Positions 23,746 to 36,318 of a stretch of 64,000 bases of DNA are shown here, one piece after another (the stretch's first letter is position 1; each line of letters opens with the position of its first letter). The DNA is from Selaginella moellendorffii (lineage: Eukaryota > Streptophyta > Lycopodiopsida > Selaginellales > Selaginellaceae), in the NCBI RefSeq assembly GCF_000143415.4, contig NW_003314287.1, forward strand, positions 627,160 through 691,159, given 5' to 3'. A model generated the notes under the pieces. It did no database searches. It saw nothing but the letters and a program-made list of their open reading frames with translations, and had not been told where the DNA came from. The translations under genes were made by a program, and so were the position numbers.

Positions 23746-24159
23746 CGAAAAGTGCGCCACGTGTCCTCTGGCGGGAAAACTCCGTAAATTCGTGCGGCCT
23801 CGATGCCGAAACCGTTCGATGTGACGCATGCGCGCCGTTGGATCCGGGATTTGCAGATATTGTTTGTGGGATTTGATCACTAGTTTTTTGCCTTTGGAGA
23901 TTTAGGGCTTATAAACTTTGAATGCAAATAGATCACTCACTGTTGCTTATCAACTTTGGAGATTATTTGCGATACAATACACTAATGCGCCCAACTAGAT
24001 CATTCCAACTCGAATCTCTTACACTCCAAAGTTGAGATTGGGTATCTGGCGACCAATGTTTTCTAATCTTTGCAAATCGAGTTGACGATCGATCAATCGA
24101 AAGATATCATATAATGCGAGGGAACGAACAGATCGTGCGCGCGCGTATCATCGCTATCT
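23746..24159. other. Intergenic, no gene seen
   Basis: AT-rich stretch between the kinase promoter and the degraded copy of the membrane-protein gene. I see no coding frame or RNA gene. Confidence 0.5.
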
Positions 24160-26214
24160 TTGGGTCAAAAGCTTCCCACACGTTGTCAAATGCCCATGCC
24201 AGTTGCCAGATTTGGACCTCCTCACCAAACAAATCCCATCCCACGTTTAGTGTTTTTTGTCAACAGGTGCGTCTTTCGTGAGAAAGAATCTCTTGGAAGA
24301 ATGGTTGTTACCGTATTTAATACGCCAAGAGAAGAGAAGCAAAAACAAATACATACCTTTGATTCCTAAGCCGGTGACAAGAGGATTCGCCACACGGAGG
24401 AGGCGATCTCGACTTGAAGCTCAGCTGGTCTCGAATGCGGCTGGAGCGTCAAACTGGAGTGAGCGTGGCGAGCTCTTTGTTTGATCCCTGGCAAAGAAAC
24501 CACCAGTCCAATCCATCAGCAGTTCCATCAAACAAGAGGACGCTCGAAAGGCTCGTAAGAGATGAGGAGCATACCTCTTTGACGACCAAAGCCGTGAAGC
24601 TACCGTACGCGGAGGAGCTTTTCTCCTCGGGCTCCATGCTGCTCGCCATCGATCAGCGTCACTGTGCTTTTGCTGCTCTAGTCGTGGGAGAAATCGCTGC
24701 TGTTGGACGCGGACTTCGCACCGGCAGTGGCTGTGTTCTAGAAATCCTCACGCTGCCGATGCGCGATCGCTGGCGATGGCGAGTGACACGGAAGAAGCCG
24801 TGAGAAGCCACGAGGACGATGGCCACTGCCAAGGAGACCTGGGAGGCTGGCGTCGTCGACCGCGGTAGAAGGTCGCTACTGACCAGCAAGCGAGGAGAAT
24901 ACGTCTGTAAGTCGTCGACGTTCTCAAGCTCCGGAAGCTCGTCACCAACACTGGACAGGCCCTCGCCGCTGTGAACTTCACGTACAGTAGTAGCGTCGTC
25001 GTCACTTGAGGATTCCTGACTCTTCTTCTGCGGCCTTTGTGAACTCCAAAGACTCGCCAGCCAAGATGCTTCCCACATCATGATAAAACTCCACGTCTTC
25101 GTGTTCCATCAGCTCCAAGTATCTCTGCTGGACGTCTCGCTCGGACCGTCATGAGCAGCGCATCCAGCTCCAAGGAATCTACCGAAAACAAACTGAGACC
25201 TGTGCTCTGATTGCGAAAGCTCTCGCTTACATCGTAGTCAAGAGACCATTCCCAGTCGTCGAAGTCAGCAAAGTCTCTTGTCACCAAGATGCTTAGTCCG
25301 AGTGAACTTCTGCCTTAAGGTGGAGACACTGCTTTCGCTCGCGATGTCTGTATCCGTTATATCGATTGCTACATGAACTTCAGCATGAATGATGCTGCTC
25401 TCAAAGTCGTGCCGAATGGCGCTTCCTCCTGTTCAGTCACTACCACTTCACCATTTTCCTTCCCTTCTATCGTCTGGTTGATCGATCAGCACCTAGCTTT
25501 TCCTGGAAATGGTCGTCCAAACTTTCCTGTGGTTCTTCAGTGGCTCGTACATCCTTCGGTAAGAACCTCGGTAGCAACATCTTCGACGTGAAACAAACGC
25601 TCTTCGTTGCTGAGACACTCTTCTTCGGCAAAACACTTCCATCACCCGTTGCGTTTTCTCCTCGAGACTTGAGAGACTCGATGGGACATTCCAGAGTCTC
25701 ACCTTCTTTAAGCTCGAGACTGCTGAGAAACTCCAGACGCCAGTCAAAACTTCGGCCTGGGAGTCCGCCAGTTCACCTTCGGATCATACCTGTTCATTCG
25801 AGCTCTCCAATCCATGGCTCTCGGCGGAGAAAGTGTAAACCGCAAAGTTGGGCTTGGCGGAGACATCGACAGCGACGACAAGCTCTCGTCGCTGCTGCTA
25901 TCAGCACTGTAGAGAGCGATAATGCTCTTGGTGGTTCCTGGTCTACAGCACGCCAGTCCTGTTCCTGGTTTTCCCGAAGGATCGTCTTAGAGCTGCTGGT
26001 CGTAGTCAAGGAATTCCAGACCTTGAATTTTCCTCCACTATCCACAGCCACATTCTCTTTGAACGATAAGTCAAGCCCGCCGATGATAGCTGTGAAGGCA
26101 AAGTCAGGGCTAGAGCAGAAAGAATGGATTGCTTTTGCCTCTCTTCTCGTGCCTTCTTCTTTTGCCTCTCTCTTGTTGTGCTTAATGGTGGAGCCTGCCA
26201 TCTTTTGCCTCTAA
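24160..26214 (-). pseudogene. Broken tandem copy of the neighbouring membrane-protein gene
   Basis: It matches 26.6-28.7 kb in the same order and strand: SSPDFAFTAIIGGLDLSFKE near 26100, RDFADFDDWEWSLDYDVSES near 25240, and the last exon GSNKELATLTPV near 24460. It is not functional. Exon 1 is missing, several frameshifts split the body (for example near 25150 and 25900), and in the last exon the arginine codon after LTPV (CGA in the intact gene) is TGA. The 3' flank is also shared (the reverse complement of the TTGTCAAATGCC region). It ends at 26214 beside a telomere-like motif. Confidence 0.8.
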
Positions 26215-26231
26215 ACCCTAAACCCTAAACC
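26211..26231. repeat. Short interstitial telomere-type repeat
   Basis: CTAAACCCTAAACCCTAAACC, three units of the plant CCCTAAA repeat, sits exactly at the end of the pseudogene copy. Confidence 0.8.
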
Positions 26232-26910
26232 AGCTCCAATGAGAAACAAAGCTTTTGTTTTCTCTCCCAGAAGGATTTTCATTACGCAGCCATGAAGTTG
26301 GCCGGTTCTCCAAGAAAGAAAAAACAGGACGATTACAAGCAGCCCCGGACGCATGTCCGAGGAAGACAAGGAGCAAACCGTGTCAAACATCGCAAACCAC
26401 ATCTGCGGACGAGTTCATCCAAGAGCGTCAAATGGGCCTCTTCCGGAAATGCGATGGGGATCGAGAAAAAGAAGTCGCCGAAACCGTATACCATGATCGC
26501 CTAAAGGAAAGCAAGTTTGCATGGGGGGAACTCAGTTTTAATCCACGTGGCGCAGCAGCACAAGAAACTCGAATTTCTTACACTGATTGGGTATCGGGCA
26601 ACCATGGTTTTCTAATCGAATTGACGAACAATGACTCTAAAGATACCATATAATGCAAGGGATCGTATCATCGTCCCCCGAGAATATGGGGATCGAATAT
26701 GCAACATCAATATCTTTGGGTCAAAAGCCTCACACACGTTGTCAAATGCCTTTGCAAGTTGTTGGATTTGGACTTCCTCACCAAACAAATCCCACGCTTT
26801 GTTTTTTTTGTCAACAGGTGCGCGATAGATTCTTAAGACTGGATGGAAACGGTATTTATACACAAGAGAAGAGAAGTAAACTGATACATACCTTTGATCT
26901 CTTGTTTGAG
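26232..26910. other. Spacer and shared 3' flank of the duplicated gene
   Basis: The part from about 26600 to 26910 is similar to 24050-24370 and probably holds the 3' untranslated region, with a spliced intron (donor-like GTATGTATC after ATCAAAG on the minus strand). 26232-26600 has no recognised gene. Confidence 0.45.
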
Positions 26911-28856
26911 CTAAGCCGGTGACAAGAGGATTCGCCTCACAAGACAAGGAGACCTCGACTTTAAGCTCCGCTGGTCTCGAATGCGGCTGGAGCGTCGAAC
27001 TGGAGTGAGCGTAACGAGCTCCTTGTTTGATCCCTGGATAAAGAAAAGTCCATCTTGAGCTCGAAAAGAAAAGGGAGCATACCTCGTTGACGACGATGCG
27101 CTTGTAAGCCGTGAAGCTACCGTACGCGGAGGAGCCTTTCTCCGAGGGGAGGATATCATCGATCAACGCCTTCGTGGGAGGAGTCGCTGCTGTTGGACGC
27201 GGACTTCGCGCCAGCAGTGGCTGTGTTCTAGAAATGCTGCCGGTGCGCGATCGATGGCAATATACACGGAAGAAGACGTGAGCAACCACGAGGACGATCG
27301 CCACTACCAAGGAGAGCTGGGAAGCTGGCGTCGTCGACCGCGGTAGGAGCTCGCCTTTGGCCAGCAAGCGAGGAAAATACATCTGTAAGTCGTCGACGTT
27401 CTCGAGCTCCGGAAGCTCGTCACCAACACTGGACAAGCTCTCGCCGCTGTGAACTTCTGTATGATCACGTACATCAACGTCGTCGTCACTTGATTGCTCT
27501 CCTTGAACTCCTGACGGTTCTTTTTCTGCTTCTTCTTCGGCCTTTGTGAACTCCAAAGACCCGCCGGCCAAGATGCTTCCCACGTCATGATAAAACTCGA
27601 CGTCTTCGTGTTCCATCAGCTCCAAGTATCTCTGCTGGACGTCTCGCTCGGACCCGTACATGATCGCCATGAGCAGCGCATCCAGCTCCAAGGAATCCGT
27701 CGAGAATAGACTGAGACCTGTGCTCTGATTGCGAAAGCTCTCGCTCACATCGTAGTCAGGAGACCATTCCCAGTCGTCGAAGTCAGCGAAGTCTCTTGTC
27801 ACCGTGTCTTCAAGATGCTTAGTCCAAGTGAACTTCTGCCTCAAGGTGGAGACACTGCTTTCGCTCGCGATGTCTGTATCCGCTATCATCAACGTTATAC
27901 CGATTGCTACAAAACTTCCCAGCAGCAGCATGAATGACGCTGCTCTCAAAGTCGTGCAGAATAATGGCGCTTCCTCCTGTTTAGTCGCTGCCATTTCACC
28001 ATCTTCCTTCCCTTCTATGGCCCTCGGTGACTGATCATCGCCTAGCTTTCCATCCTGGAAATGGTCGCTCAAACTTTGCTGCTGTTCTGTAGAGCTCAGA
28101 ACCTCGGTAGCAACATCGTCGACGTGAAACGAACGCTTTTCGTTGCTGAGACAATCCTCTTCTTCGTTGTCCGCGGACAAAACACTTGCATCACCCGCTG
28201 CGTTTTGTTCTCGAGAATTGAGAGACTCGATGGCACTCTCCAGAGTCTCACCTTCTTTAAGCTCGAGACTGCTGAGAAACTCGAGACGCCAGTCCGGGCG
28301 GTACCTCAAAAACTTCGGTCGGGGAGTCCGCAAGTTCACCTTCGGATCATACCTATGGCCACCTTCCACAGAACCACTCGAGCTCTCCGATCCATTCGGC
28401 GACATGGGTGGAGAGAGAGTAAACCGCGAAGTTGGGCTTGGAGGAGACGTCGACAGCGACGACAAGCTCTCGTCGCTGCTATCAGCACTGTTTCTCTCGG
28501 AGGAGAACGATAATGCTCTGATAGCCTTTGGTGGCTCCTCCTCCACAGCACACCAGTCCTGTTCCTGGTAGCAATTACTTTCCCCAAGGATCCTCTTGGA
28601 GCTGGTCTTAGTCGTGGAATTCCAGACCTTGAATTTTCCTCCACTATCCACAGTCGCATTCTCTTTGAACGATAAGTCAAGGTCGCCGATGATAGCTGTG
28701 AAGGCAAAGTCAGGGCTAGAGCCAAGAATTTCCCGAGCTAGAAAGAATGGACTCACCGGGCGGATTATCGGCCGGGGAGCTCTTAAAGAGCGGATTTTCA
28801 TGGTAGCGCCTCAGCCTGGCGCCGAATGGAGACTCCTTGTCGATTGTAGCAGACAT
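26911..28856 (-). CDS. Putative membrane protein of unknown function with C-terminal TPVRRSSRI motif
   Basis: Three exons fit best: 28856-28757, 28695-27083 and 27033-26911, giving 611 residues. The start MSATIDKESPFGARLRRYHE is followed by a strong CCCG/GTGAGT donor, so I prefer it to the longer unspliced frame beginning at 28801. The middle is acidic and Ser-rich with two likely membrane segments (ASFMLLLGSFVAIGITLMIA and SQLSLVVAIVLVVAHVFF). The C terminus has SSAYGSFTAYKRI and, across the last intron, LVTLTPVRRSSRIR. This SFT...TPVRRSSRI ending resembles a plant family of uncharacterised membrane-anchored proteins as I remember it. Function is unknown. A degraded tandem copy lies directly downstream. 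Confidence 0.65.
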
Positions 28857-29253
28857 CTCTGCTGCTCGGAGGAATGGAGGAAGAAGATTCTCACCGCAGC
28901 CGAGACAAGAACAAAATCGCAAGAAGGAAAACCTGGGAATCGATCGAATCGGTCGTAAGAATCGTGTCCAAGGAGCGCCTTTGTCGCCTTCCCTGTCCCA
29001 AACGCTGAAAGAGCAATAGCCCTCGAATTTAGAATATTCTATACAACGGTCAAATGAATCTGGGCCGTCCAAATCTGGACGGACCTAAAGCGACGTAAAT
29101 AAACCGAGTTTTAAACCTCAGCTTTTATCTTCTTCCCAGATCTTCCCCTCCCACAAAATGGGAAGAACAGCAAAATTATACCATAGAGTTTGTTTGATGG
29201 CTGGATTGCCAAGTTATTCCTCGCTGCCTCTTTAACGATGAAAATTGGAGATC
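28857..29253. other. Intergenic: upstream region of the membrane-protein gene and 3' end of CLU
   Basis: No further gene. 28857-29000 is likely leader or promoter of the upstream minus-strand gene, and about 29170-29253 is likely the 3' untranslated region of the CLU gene. Confidence 0.5.
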
Positions 29254-32200
29254 TCACTGCTGTTGCTGCTGCTGCTGCTGCTGCTTTAATTTATTCTTCT
29301 TCTTCTTGCTCGTCTCTAGACTCAATCCTTCGCCCAGTCCCACTGGAGTGCTCTTCCGGTTATCAAAATTTGAGCTCGCTTGATCGCTAGTAGAAGTTGC
29401 TGCTGGTAGCGATGCTGCTGGTGCTGCTGGTGCTGCTGCTAATGATGGTGTTGAGTTCTTCGAGTTTGAAGAGCCCTTGCCGTTGTTAAAGAGACTGATA
29501 AGGTCGCTGAGAGTGGGATCACCTGGATTTACGCTGGACGACGAGGACGAGGAGCGTACGTTGAGGCCTTTCGCGACTGCCTTCTTGCGAACTTCCGCCG
29601 CTGCCCGAGCGCCACGCTCGTCCATTCCTCTTGTTCTCGGGAGCGTTTCTCCCAGGAGGGCCGCAGCCGCCACGGCTTTGTTTATCCCACGCCCCGCGCC
29701 ACCGCCGGCTGCTTGGAAAACTTGGACCAAGTCGGCCCTCGCCTGGTTTTCAAACAATCTGTTAGCAGGAAAGTCAACGATAACAATGCAGTCTACCTTC
29801 AAAGCTTCTGACTTTTGCGACGCTACCATGGTCGCAGCCTGACCTCTTTGCTTTTGAGCATGAGCCTGAAGAAAACGGTTGGTATACTCGTATAACTTAG
29901 GCAGAAAACCAACCTGCAATTCGCGGACTTGAAACGTTCTCATCCAGTTTGCTGACTCCTTCGTTCGGGGATCATCTTCACCCAGCTGTTTAGACAGTAT
30001 GTCGTGTGTACTCTTTTCATGCTGCAAGATTTCACGATTTGAAGTCAGGCATTCCAACTTCACGAAAGTCGATGAAAACAATACCTGTAGTGATAGCTTG
30101 TAGGCACCCATGAAATTAAAGGCCACGGCCAAAGCATGATAGCAAACTGCAGTCTGGATGTGATTACTTCCCAAAAGGCGCTCATTTTTCTTGAGCGCCT
30201 CTTGGAGGTACCTCAACGCAACGTGCATGTTGCTTAGCTCTTGGTACATAACAGCAATATTGATAAAGGTAGCTGCAACGTCCGGATGATCACATCCACA
30301 CGAAATATTAAGCAGCAGAAGCGTCCGGGCCATGTGTCTTAACGCCGAATCGGTCTGGTTCAGTCCATGATAAAACAACGCCATGTTGCCATAGCTGTAA
30401 AAAGATAGACAACAACAAGGCACAATCAAAAGAAAGGTTTTTAAGAGAAAAAGTCATACCTGTGTGCAGTATCTGGATGATCACAGCCAAGGCAACGCTC
30501 ATTAATTATGAGCTCTTTATGTTGTTGCATAATCGCTCCTCCCATGTCACCGGTATGATATAGAACCATCGCCAAATACCTGAGTGTGCCGCAGAATGAA
30601 AAAAAATACAGAAAAAAAACATTGCATCAATACCTGCAACAATTTGCCACCTCCCTATGCATTGGGCCAGAAACCTGCATCGATTAAGAGAATGAGATCT
30701 CGTTAAAGAGAAAGAAGAAAGAACACCTGTTGCAAGATGAAGAAAGCCTCGGAGAAATGCTCGTATGCCTCGGGAACTTTGCCCTGATACGCACGCAGTA
30801 AGTCAATCCTCTAGATGCGCAACTTAGCTTACTTGGGCAAACAGAAGCTTGCCATTCTCCATAAGCTCTTGAGCATCTGCGCAAACTGGAGCAGCGTGTT
30901 TCACGACCGCCTGGAGGTCGAGTATGTCCATTTGTTCAAATGGGGTGGCTGACTCAAGATTATACGCCCTTGCAGCCAAAGTTATTCCAACCTGAAGTCG
31001 CCATTAAGACAATTGTGCAAAAATTAGAAGGTGTTACCTTTAGGCAGATATTCCTAACAGCTGAAATCTTGCGAATGATGGCTTTGAAGTCATCTGCAAA
31101 ATCAAACTGCAGGGCGGTAGAAATAAATACATGAAAAAACTAACACAAATAGAAAGCTTCACCTGGTATTTAAAGTGAACGCTCTCCTTGATATCGATCC
31201 ATACAAGCTCGGAAGTGATACACGCATAAAATGGCTGCTTGTTGGCCTGCAGGCTACTGTAAGCAACGAACACATCCATTCCATACATTTACCTCGTCAG
31301 AGACAACAGCATTGGGTGATGAATGACCACCTTTCTTCTTCTTTCCCGGGGACGTCTTTGTTGGAGTTACCTTCGGACTGGCAGATTGCACACTACCGAA
31401 GAGACAGTTCAGAAAATGAGCAACGCATCCTCCAACATCCTGGTCAAGTGTTTCTCTTAGAATACCCTGCACATAGCCAAGATAAGCGCATTATGAACCA
31501 GCTTCGCATAAAAACTGCTTGAACAGAACCTTTAAAACGTGTTTCGCTGACCGAACAACCATTTCGACAACGCAAAGCTCGTATATATGTGGCATATGGT
31601 TCGCTAGCTGAGCCACCTAGAAGAATGCAGCAAAACAGAGGTCAAAACAGAACTTTCAAATAATAAAATCCGAGTACCTTGCCAAGGTATCTAATATTGA
31701 TGCCATGGGCGTGTAATGCTTCTGTTAAAGTTTGCCCATCCATAGGTGAAACTTCCAGGCTACTAAGGTCCTGAATAAATTTCTTGAGTACGACGTTCGT
31801 TAAGTAATCCCCAGCTTTTCTAACTAACTCTTCATCCGCAGCTTTTTCCTGGAACACGGAGAACCATTATGACAACCTAGGAGAACTGAGACGACAGGAT
31901 CTACCTCGGGCTCTCCGGCAACAGTGAAATCCGTAAAGACGTTAGGATTAAACAAAATCGTTGGGATGCTTTTATCATCCCTCTCCGTTTGTGACTCGGC
32001 CTACAAAGCATTTCACGTCAGTGTTGAAATATATTACGAGATCGTATACCTGACAAAATGCAGCGATTAGCTCAGGTCTCAAAACGGATAGACGAGATCC
32101 TGGTCCAGTGTAGTTTACATCCCTTGGAAACGTCCTCATCAAATCAAGTATGTAGTATCTGCCCAACGGAAAGGAACGTTCGTTACTACGGGGTTTTAAC

Positions 32201-34837
32201 TCAGACTAACCAGCACCTATTATCACTTCCGACGATTCCCTTGCACTCAACGGGTGCACACAACTTCACTTTTCCACCAGATCCATCCAGCACTTCGTGC
32301 TCTTTGATGTGCAGTAGCTTTCCAGCTTCAACAACCTGACAACTTAGAGTTTAGAGGGTGATAGGAAAGCAAAAGAGAAAAGAACCTTCGTATGAAACTT
32401 CTCGTTCCACGAAATCTTTTTGCCGTTATCCAGGGAGCCATACAACAACGATTCGGATTTATCCCCTTGAAGAATACCAGGAATTATACTCTGAAAGGGA
32501 GGGAAACGTGAAGCGATCATAAATTCTACATAACTGAAACGTACCTGAGCAACTACCCGATGCCCTCTGTAATCGACTATAGCCATTGCAAGCGTATACA
32601 ACCCCGCGACATCAGCATTGTTATACGCTTTTGTGCCTTTCAAGTCATTGTTGGCAGACGAATATGTAGCCTGCTCTCCCTCCATAGCATTAGTTGGGTC
32701 ATCCTTCACTTCTGCAGAGTTTTTCTTCTCGCCTATAGATTGATCACGTTCGGTGTTCAAAGACGGTTCTATTGACTCTGCAAGCTTCGGCTCCTTTTCT
32801 GGTTGTTTCTCTTCTGGTTGTTTGTCATCTGGCTGTTTCTCACAGTCCGTCGTGTTTTGAGCTTCTTGCTCTCTATTTTGCTGCATGAGGAGAAAATCTC
32901 CATCAAGAGCAAAACTAAAAAAAATATTGTTGTGCACGTACCTATGGTAACAAGAACAATTAGCAAATAAGACACAAAACTTATCTTACATTTGAAAGCG
33001 ATCTGGATCCGTGGGGTTAATAGGAGGAATGCATCGACCTATGACCGCCTTCGCGCCCTTGATCGCAGCATCTACAAAATCACAATTGACTTTGTATAGT
33101 GCTCTATCTCGCATCAGCCTGTATAAAAAAGCTTTTAACCTGTTAAGTAGAAAGAAGAGAAATAAAAACATCTATACCTGTCCTGAGGAGTTTCTCGAGG
33201 GAAGTCCCTGCATGACTGAAGCTCTTCGTTCCAGTCCCTTTGTAAGCCAAATACCTCGGATCCATAGGACGACATTAGAGCGTCCTCAGCCCGTGAAATG
33301 TCTCTTTTGTGTGCTAAGAACACGAATTAAAAAATAAGGCTCAATTAGCAGGAGTAAAGTTAAGACTTACGCGAGGGGGGATAACTCCCTAGCCAATGAT
33401 TCGGCGGGTGTAACACCGGAACGTTTTCAAAAGGGTGGCCTGCTCCCTTCCGCTTCAAAACCTCTGAAAAACCTGTAAAACCATTTCATTTAGATAAGAA
33501 AAATTGAAGGAATAAAATTAAAAAACTCAACCTTTTGTAAAAGCAGGACTCAGCTGGTGAAGAAGTCCCACAAGCGTGGTCCCGTCGTGCCCAGCTTTCA
33601 AGGGGTGTGGGTTCAGAACATCGCTCTTACTAGAGTTCACAAAAAACCCCTGGCAGTGAGCCGTCACGCAGTAATTCTTTCCTTCCAATGTCGAGATATC
33701 CAGATATAGTAGATCTCCAACAAGCCTTTAAGCAAACGTCCATCACCAAGACAACATTATAACCAGGCTTACCTTCGGTAACCAGGAACCGGGTTAAACG
33801 AGGAAAAAGAAATACTTTGGATGCATTTGACATCGGGTACGTCGGGACTAGAAACCAAATCTTTCAGCATCTTGCTAGGCTCGTCCATGAGTCCCAGCGC
33901 TTCCAGCTCGGTAATCTCTTGTCTGACTGTGGTAAGAAACTATGAGATAAAACAAAATGGTACTTATGGAGAAATAAAATACCTTCTTTTTCTTTCTCGT
34001 TTTTCGTCTTCTCTGCGCAAGCTAAGAACGATTAGTAAGAGTACTTAAAGGTTTGACACTTCACGAACCAGAAGCTTCCTGTTTCCTTTCGAACTCCATG
34101 GCCAATGCAGTTGACACAGAAAAGTAGATGTTTGATGTCGAAATCAGATCGCGTGTACGACGTACATGGACTCTCACAGACCTATCATCGTACGCAGCTA
34201 GACAAAGGAAAGGTCGTCTTAGTCTTGGCTGAATAACAAAAAGAAAACGCACGTACCATTGACCATCTCCAGCGAGAAACCTCCAACGGTGATATCCGCT
34301 ACTTCACCTATCTCTAGAAACTCGGCTAGCTGATACTTTGCCCCGTTGGGGCCATGTAGTATAAGATCGTAGCAGGTGTAGAAGCAGCTTTCAATCGAAT
34401 CCAACAAAAACTGCCTCAAGTCCATTACCGAATCATTGGGACTTATCTAGAAGAAAGAAAATGGAAAGAGTTTCGTTTCCAGTTCCACAGAATGTTTAAT
34501 CAAACGAATACCTGGAGTTCAATCTGTTCCCCGGCCGGGCCTTTGACTTTCACCGGGTAGAGCTTCTGCTCATCTGTATCCATCGCAAAACAAAATAATC
34601 AGCTACCAAGATATCGCAAGCACATGTTTTTCTCTCTCTCTCACCTTCGCGTGCAGCCTTTTCACCCAGTTGCTTGTCAGCTGAAAACACCTCAGCCGAT
34701 TCATCGCTGTTCTTCACACCGCCCTCGCCCTCCACAGCAACAGTTTGCGCCTCACTAGCTCTCGGAGAATGTGTCTCATTCTCCCGGGACGCTCCTTTCT
34801 TTCCTTTGTTCTTATTCGAATTTAACTTCCCAGCCAT
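29254..34837 (-). CDS. Clustered-mitochondria (CLU/FRIENDLY) family protein
   Basis: A long gene with over twenty short introns. The start [15 protein letters not shown] resembles the FRIENDLY N terminus (MAGKSNKSKAKK). Next come [16 protein letters not shown] and [20 protein letters not shown] (CLU N-terminal region), [14 protein letters not shown], the CLU core ([60 protein letters not shown]) and C-terminal TPR repeats ([40 protein letters not shown]). The family binds mRNAs of mitochondrial proteins and controls mitochondrial distribution in the cytosol; in Arabidopsis loss of FRIENDLY clusters mitochondria. The C terminus ends in a run of about nine Gln from a CTG/TTG tract near 29257-29285. 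A possible spliced leader carries an overlapping upstream frame. The gene is divergent from the TIC21 gene. Confidence 0.85.
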
Positions 34838-35280
34838 AAAAAAAAATCTGCGCCGGAAGAGCAAACGAAAGAAACAATGAGAAACGAAAAGGCAAAAGGA
34901 GGAGGAGCAGTGAAGAGAGCCCTAATCGCGAAGAAGGAAGCAAATGCTTACCCCCGGAAGGCGCTGGAGCAGCGCCTTCGGCCTGGCTCGCCGCCGCTCC
35001 TTCGATTACAGCTTCGGAAAAGCGCTCCCAGAAAGAAATCGACGTCACAGAAGGCGCTGGCCGAGAAAATTTCCCCCTGGAAGCTCTCGGCTCGTAGCAG
35101 CGAGCACAATATCTGCTAAAACCCTAGAATGCCGGTAAATGCCCGGCCTTTACCCCGGATAAGGTTCCTCCCGGCAGGGATATTCCGTCCATGGCGGCTT
35201 AAACCCTAAACCCTAAACCACGGTCTAAACCAAGGTTATCAAAAAACCCATTTTAGGGCTCTTGGGATCACGATCACGAA
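34838..35280. promoter_or_regulatory. Shared 443-bp upstream region of CLU and TIC21
   Basis: The two start codons (34837 minus, 35281 plus) are 443 bp apart. The minus side seems to contain a leader intron (donor GGGG/GTAAGC near 34951, acceptor GGCGCAG near 34850). Telomere-type boxes lie at 35200-35219. Confidence 0.6.
35200..35219. promoter_or_regulatory. Telo-box cluster
   Basis: TAAACCCTAAACCCTAAACC about 60-80 bp before the TIC21 start. Such boxes (AAACCCTA) are typical proximal elements of plant genes for translation and organelle biogenesis. Confidence 0.6.
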
Positions 35281-36210
35281 ATGCTGCTCCTCCATCCTTC
35301 GCATTGCGGATCCCTGCTACCGGTAAGCAATTCTTCTCTCAAATCCTTGCGGCAGCATCGATTCCTAGGCTCGCATGCGCGCGTGGTGTTTGCCACTGCC
35401 CGGGCATCGTATGCTGCAAATTCTCCCCCTCCAGCTGCGGAGGATCCCTCCAAAGCTGAGAAGCTTGCTCAGGTATCACAATCTCTCATCGCGCCTCACT
35501 CTTTCTCACTCTTTCTTCGCTCTTGTGTCCTTTGGAGCATAGGTCTCTAAACGCTTGGAAGTGACTGGAAGATACTTTAAGAGGCTGGGTAATCTGGGAT
35601 TTTGGTCCCAGCTTGCCTGCATTGTAGTCTCGGCCGGGATTACTGCCTTCTCGGTTTTGATCACTGGCAACGCCACCTCTCCCACGACGTTCTACTTGAC
35701 TGTTGCTGGGATTGCTGCTGGATTTGTCTCCGTGTTTTGGTCCTTTGGATTCATCCGGCTTGGCACCAAGCTGCAAAGTGTGGATCCCGAGCAGGTTAGC
35801 AGCTTTTTCCTTCATTGTGAACTTACAAGCTACAGCTCTGTCATTGTTTCAGGCACCTCCTCGCATCGAAGTAGTCGAGAACATCAAGAACGGTGTTGGC
35901 ATCAACCTGTTTGGAATGGGAGCGACAATTCTGGGAATGCAGGCCACCGTCGGTGTTCTTGTCGCAAAAGCTCTAACGAGCTCGGCAGCACCGGTGCTTC
36001 AAAGACCATCTCCGAGCTACAGTCCAGTGCTAGCGCTCGATGTCTTTCTCGTGCAGGTAAGCTATAAGTATTTGGTAATCACTAACTGGCTTTCGGTCGC
36101 AGGCTTCAGCAAATGCGTTACTGTCGCACTTCTTGGGTTTGCTTTTCTCTCTAGAGCTTCTCCGATCGGTCACTTTGTCGCAGAATGCTCCTCCGCCAAA
36201 GCCTGCGTAA
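35281..36210 (+). CDS. TIC21: TIC21/PIC1 chloroplast inner-envelope protein
   Basis: Four exons (35281-35472, 35543-35794, 35853-36056, 36103-36210) give 251 residues. An N-terminal chloroplast transit peptide (Ser/Arg/Ala-rich) is followed by LAQVSKRLEVTGRYFKRLGN, a membrane segment LACIVVSAGITAFSVLITG, TFYLTVAGIAAGFVSVFWSF, NLFGMGATILGMQATVGVLV and SYSPVLALDVFLVQASANAL, ending HFLGLLFSLELLRSVTLSQN. These match Arabidopsis TIC21/PIC1 in order, so four membrane helices in the plastid inner envelope are expected. The family has been implicated in protein import and in iron transport. Gene structure and length are as in the family, and the gene looks intact. Confidence 0.92.
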
Positions 36211-36318
36211 TATGATTGTGGTAGAAAAGTTGATAGCCAGATCTGGACTGGTTAATGGTATTTGCATGTTTTTTCTTTCGTCGAAGACTAAGTGGTGAAT
36301 CTTACAGATAAAGAATAA

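Noticed and set aside
26612-28801. Single 729-codon open frame as the true protein
   Set aside because: It reads through two well-formed introns (CCCG/GTGAGT and GAG/GTATGC donors); the spliced model gives a better start and the TPVRRSSRI end.
34877-35138. Forward frames upstream of the TIC21 gene
   Set aside because: They are antisense to the CLU leader and basic/low-complexity; no start or splice link to TIC21.
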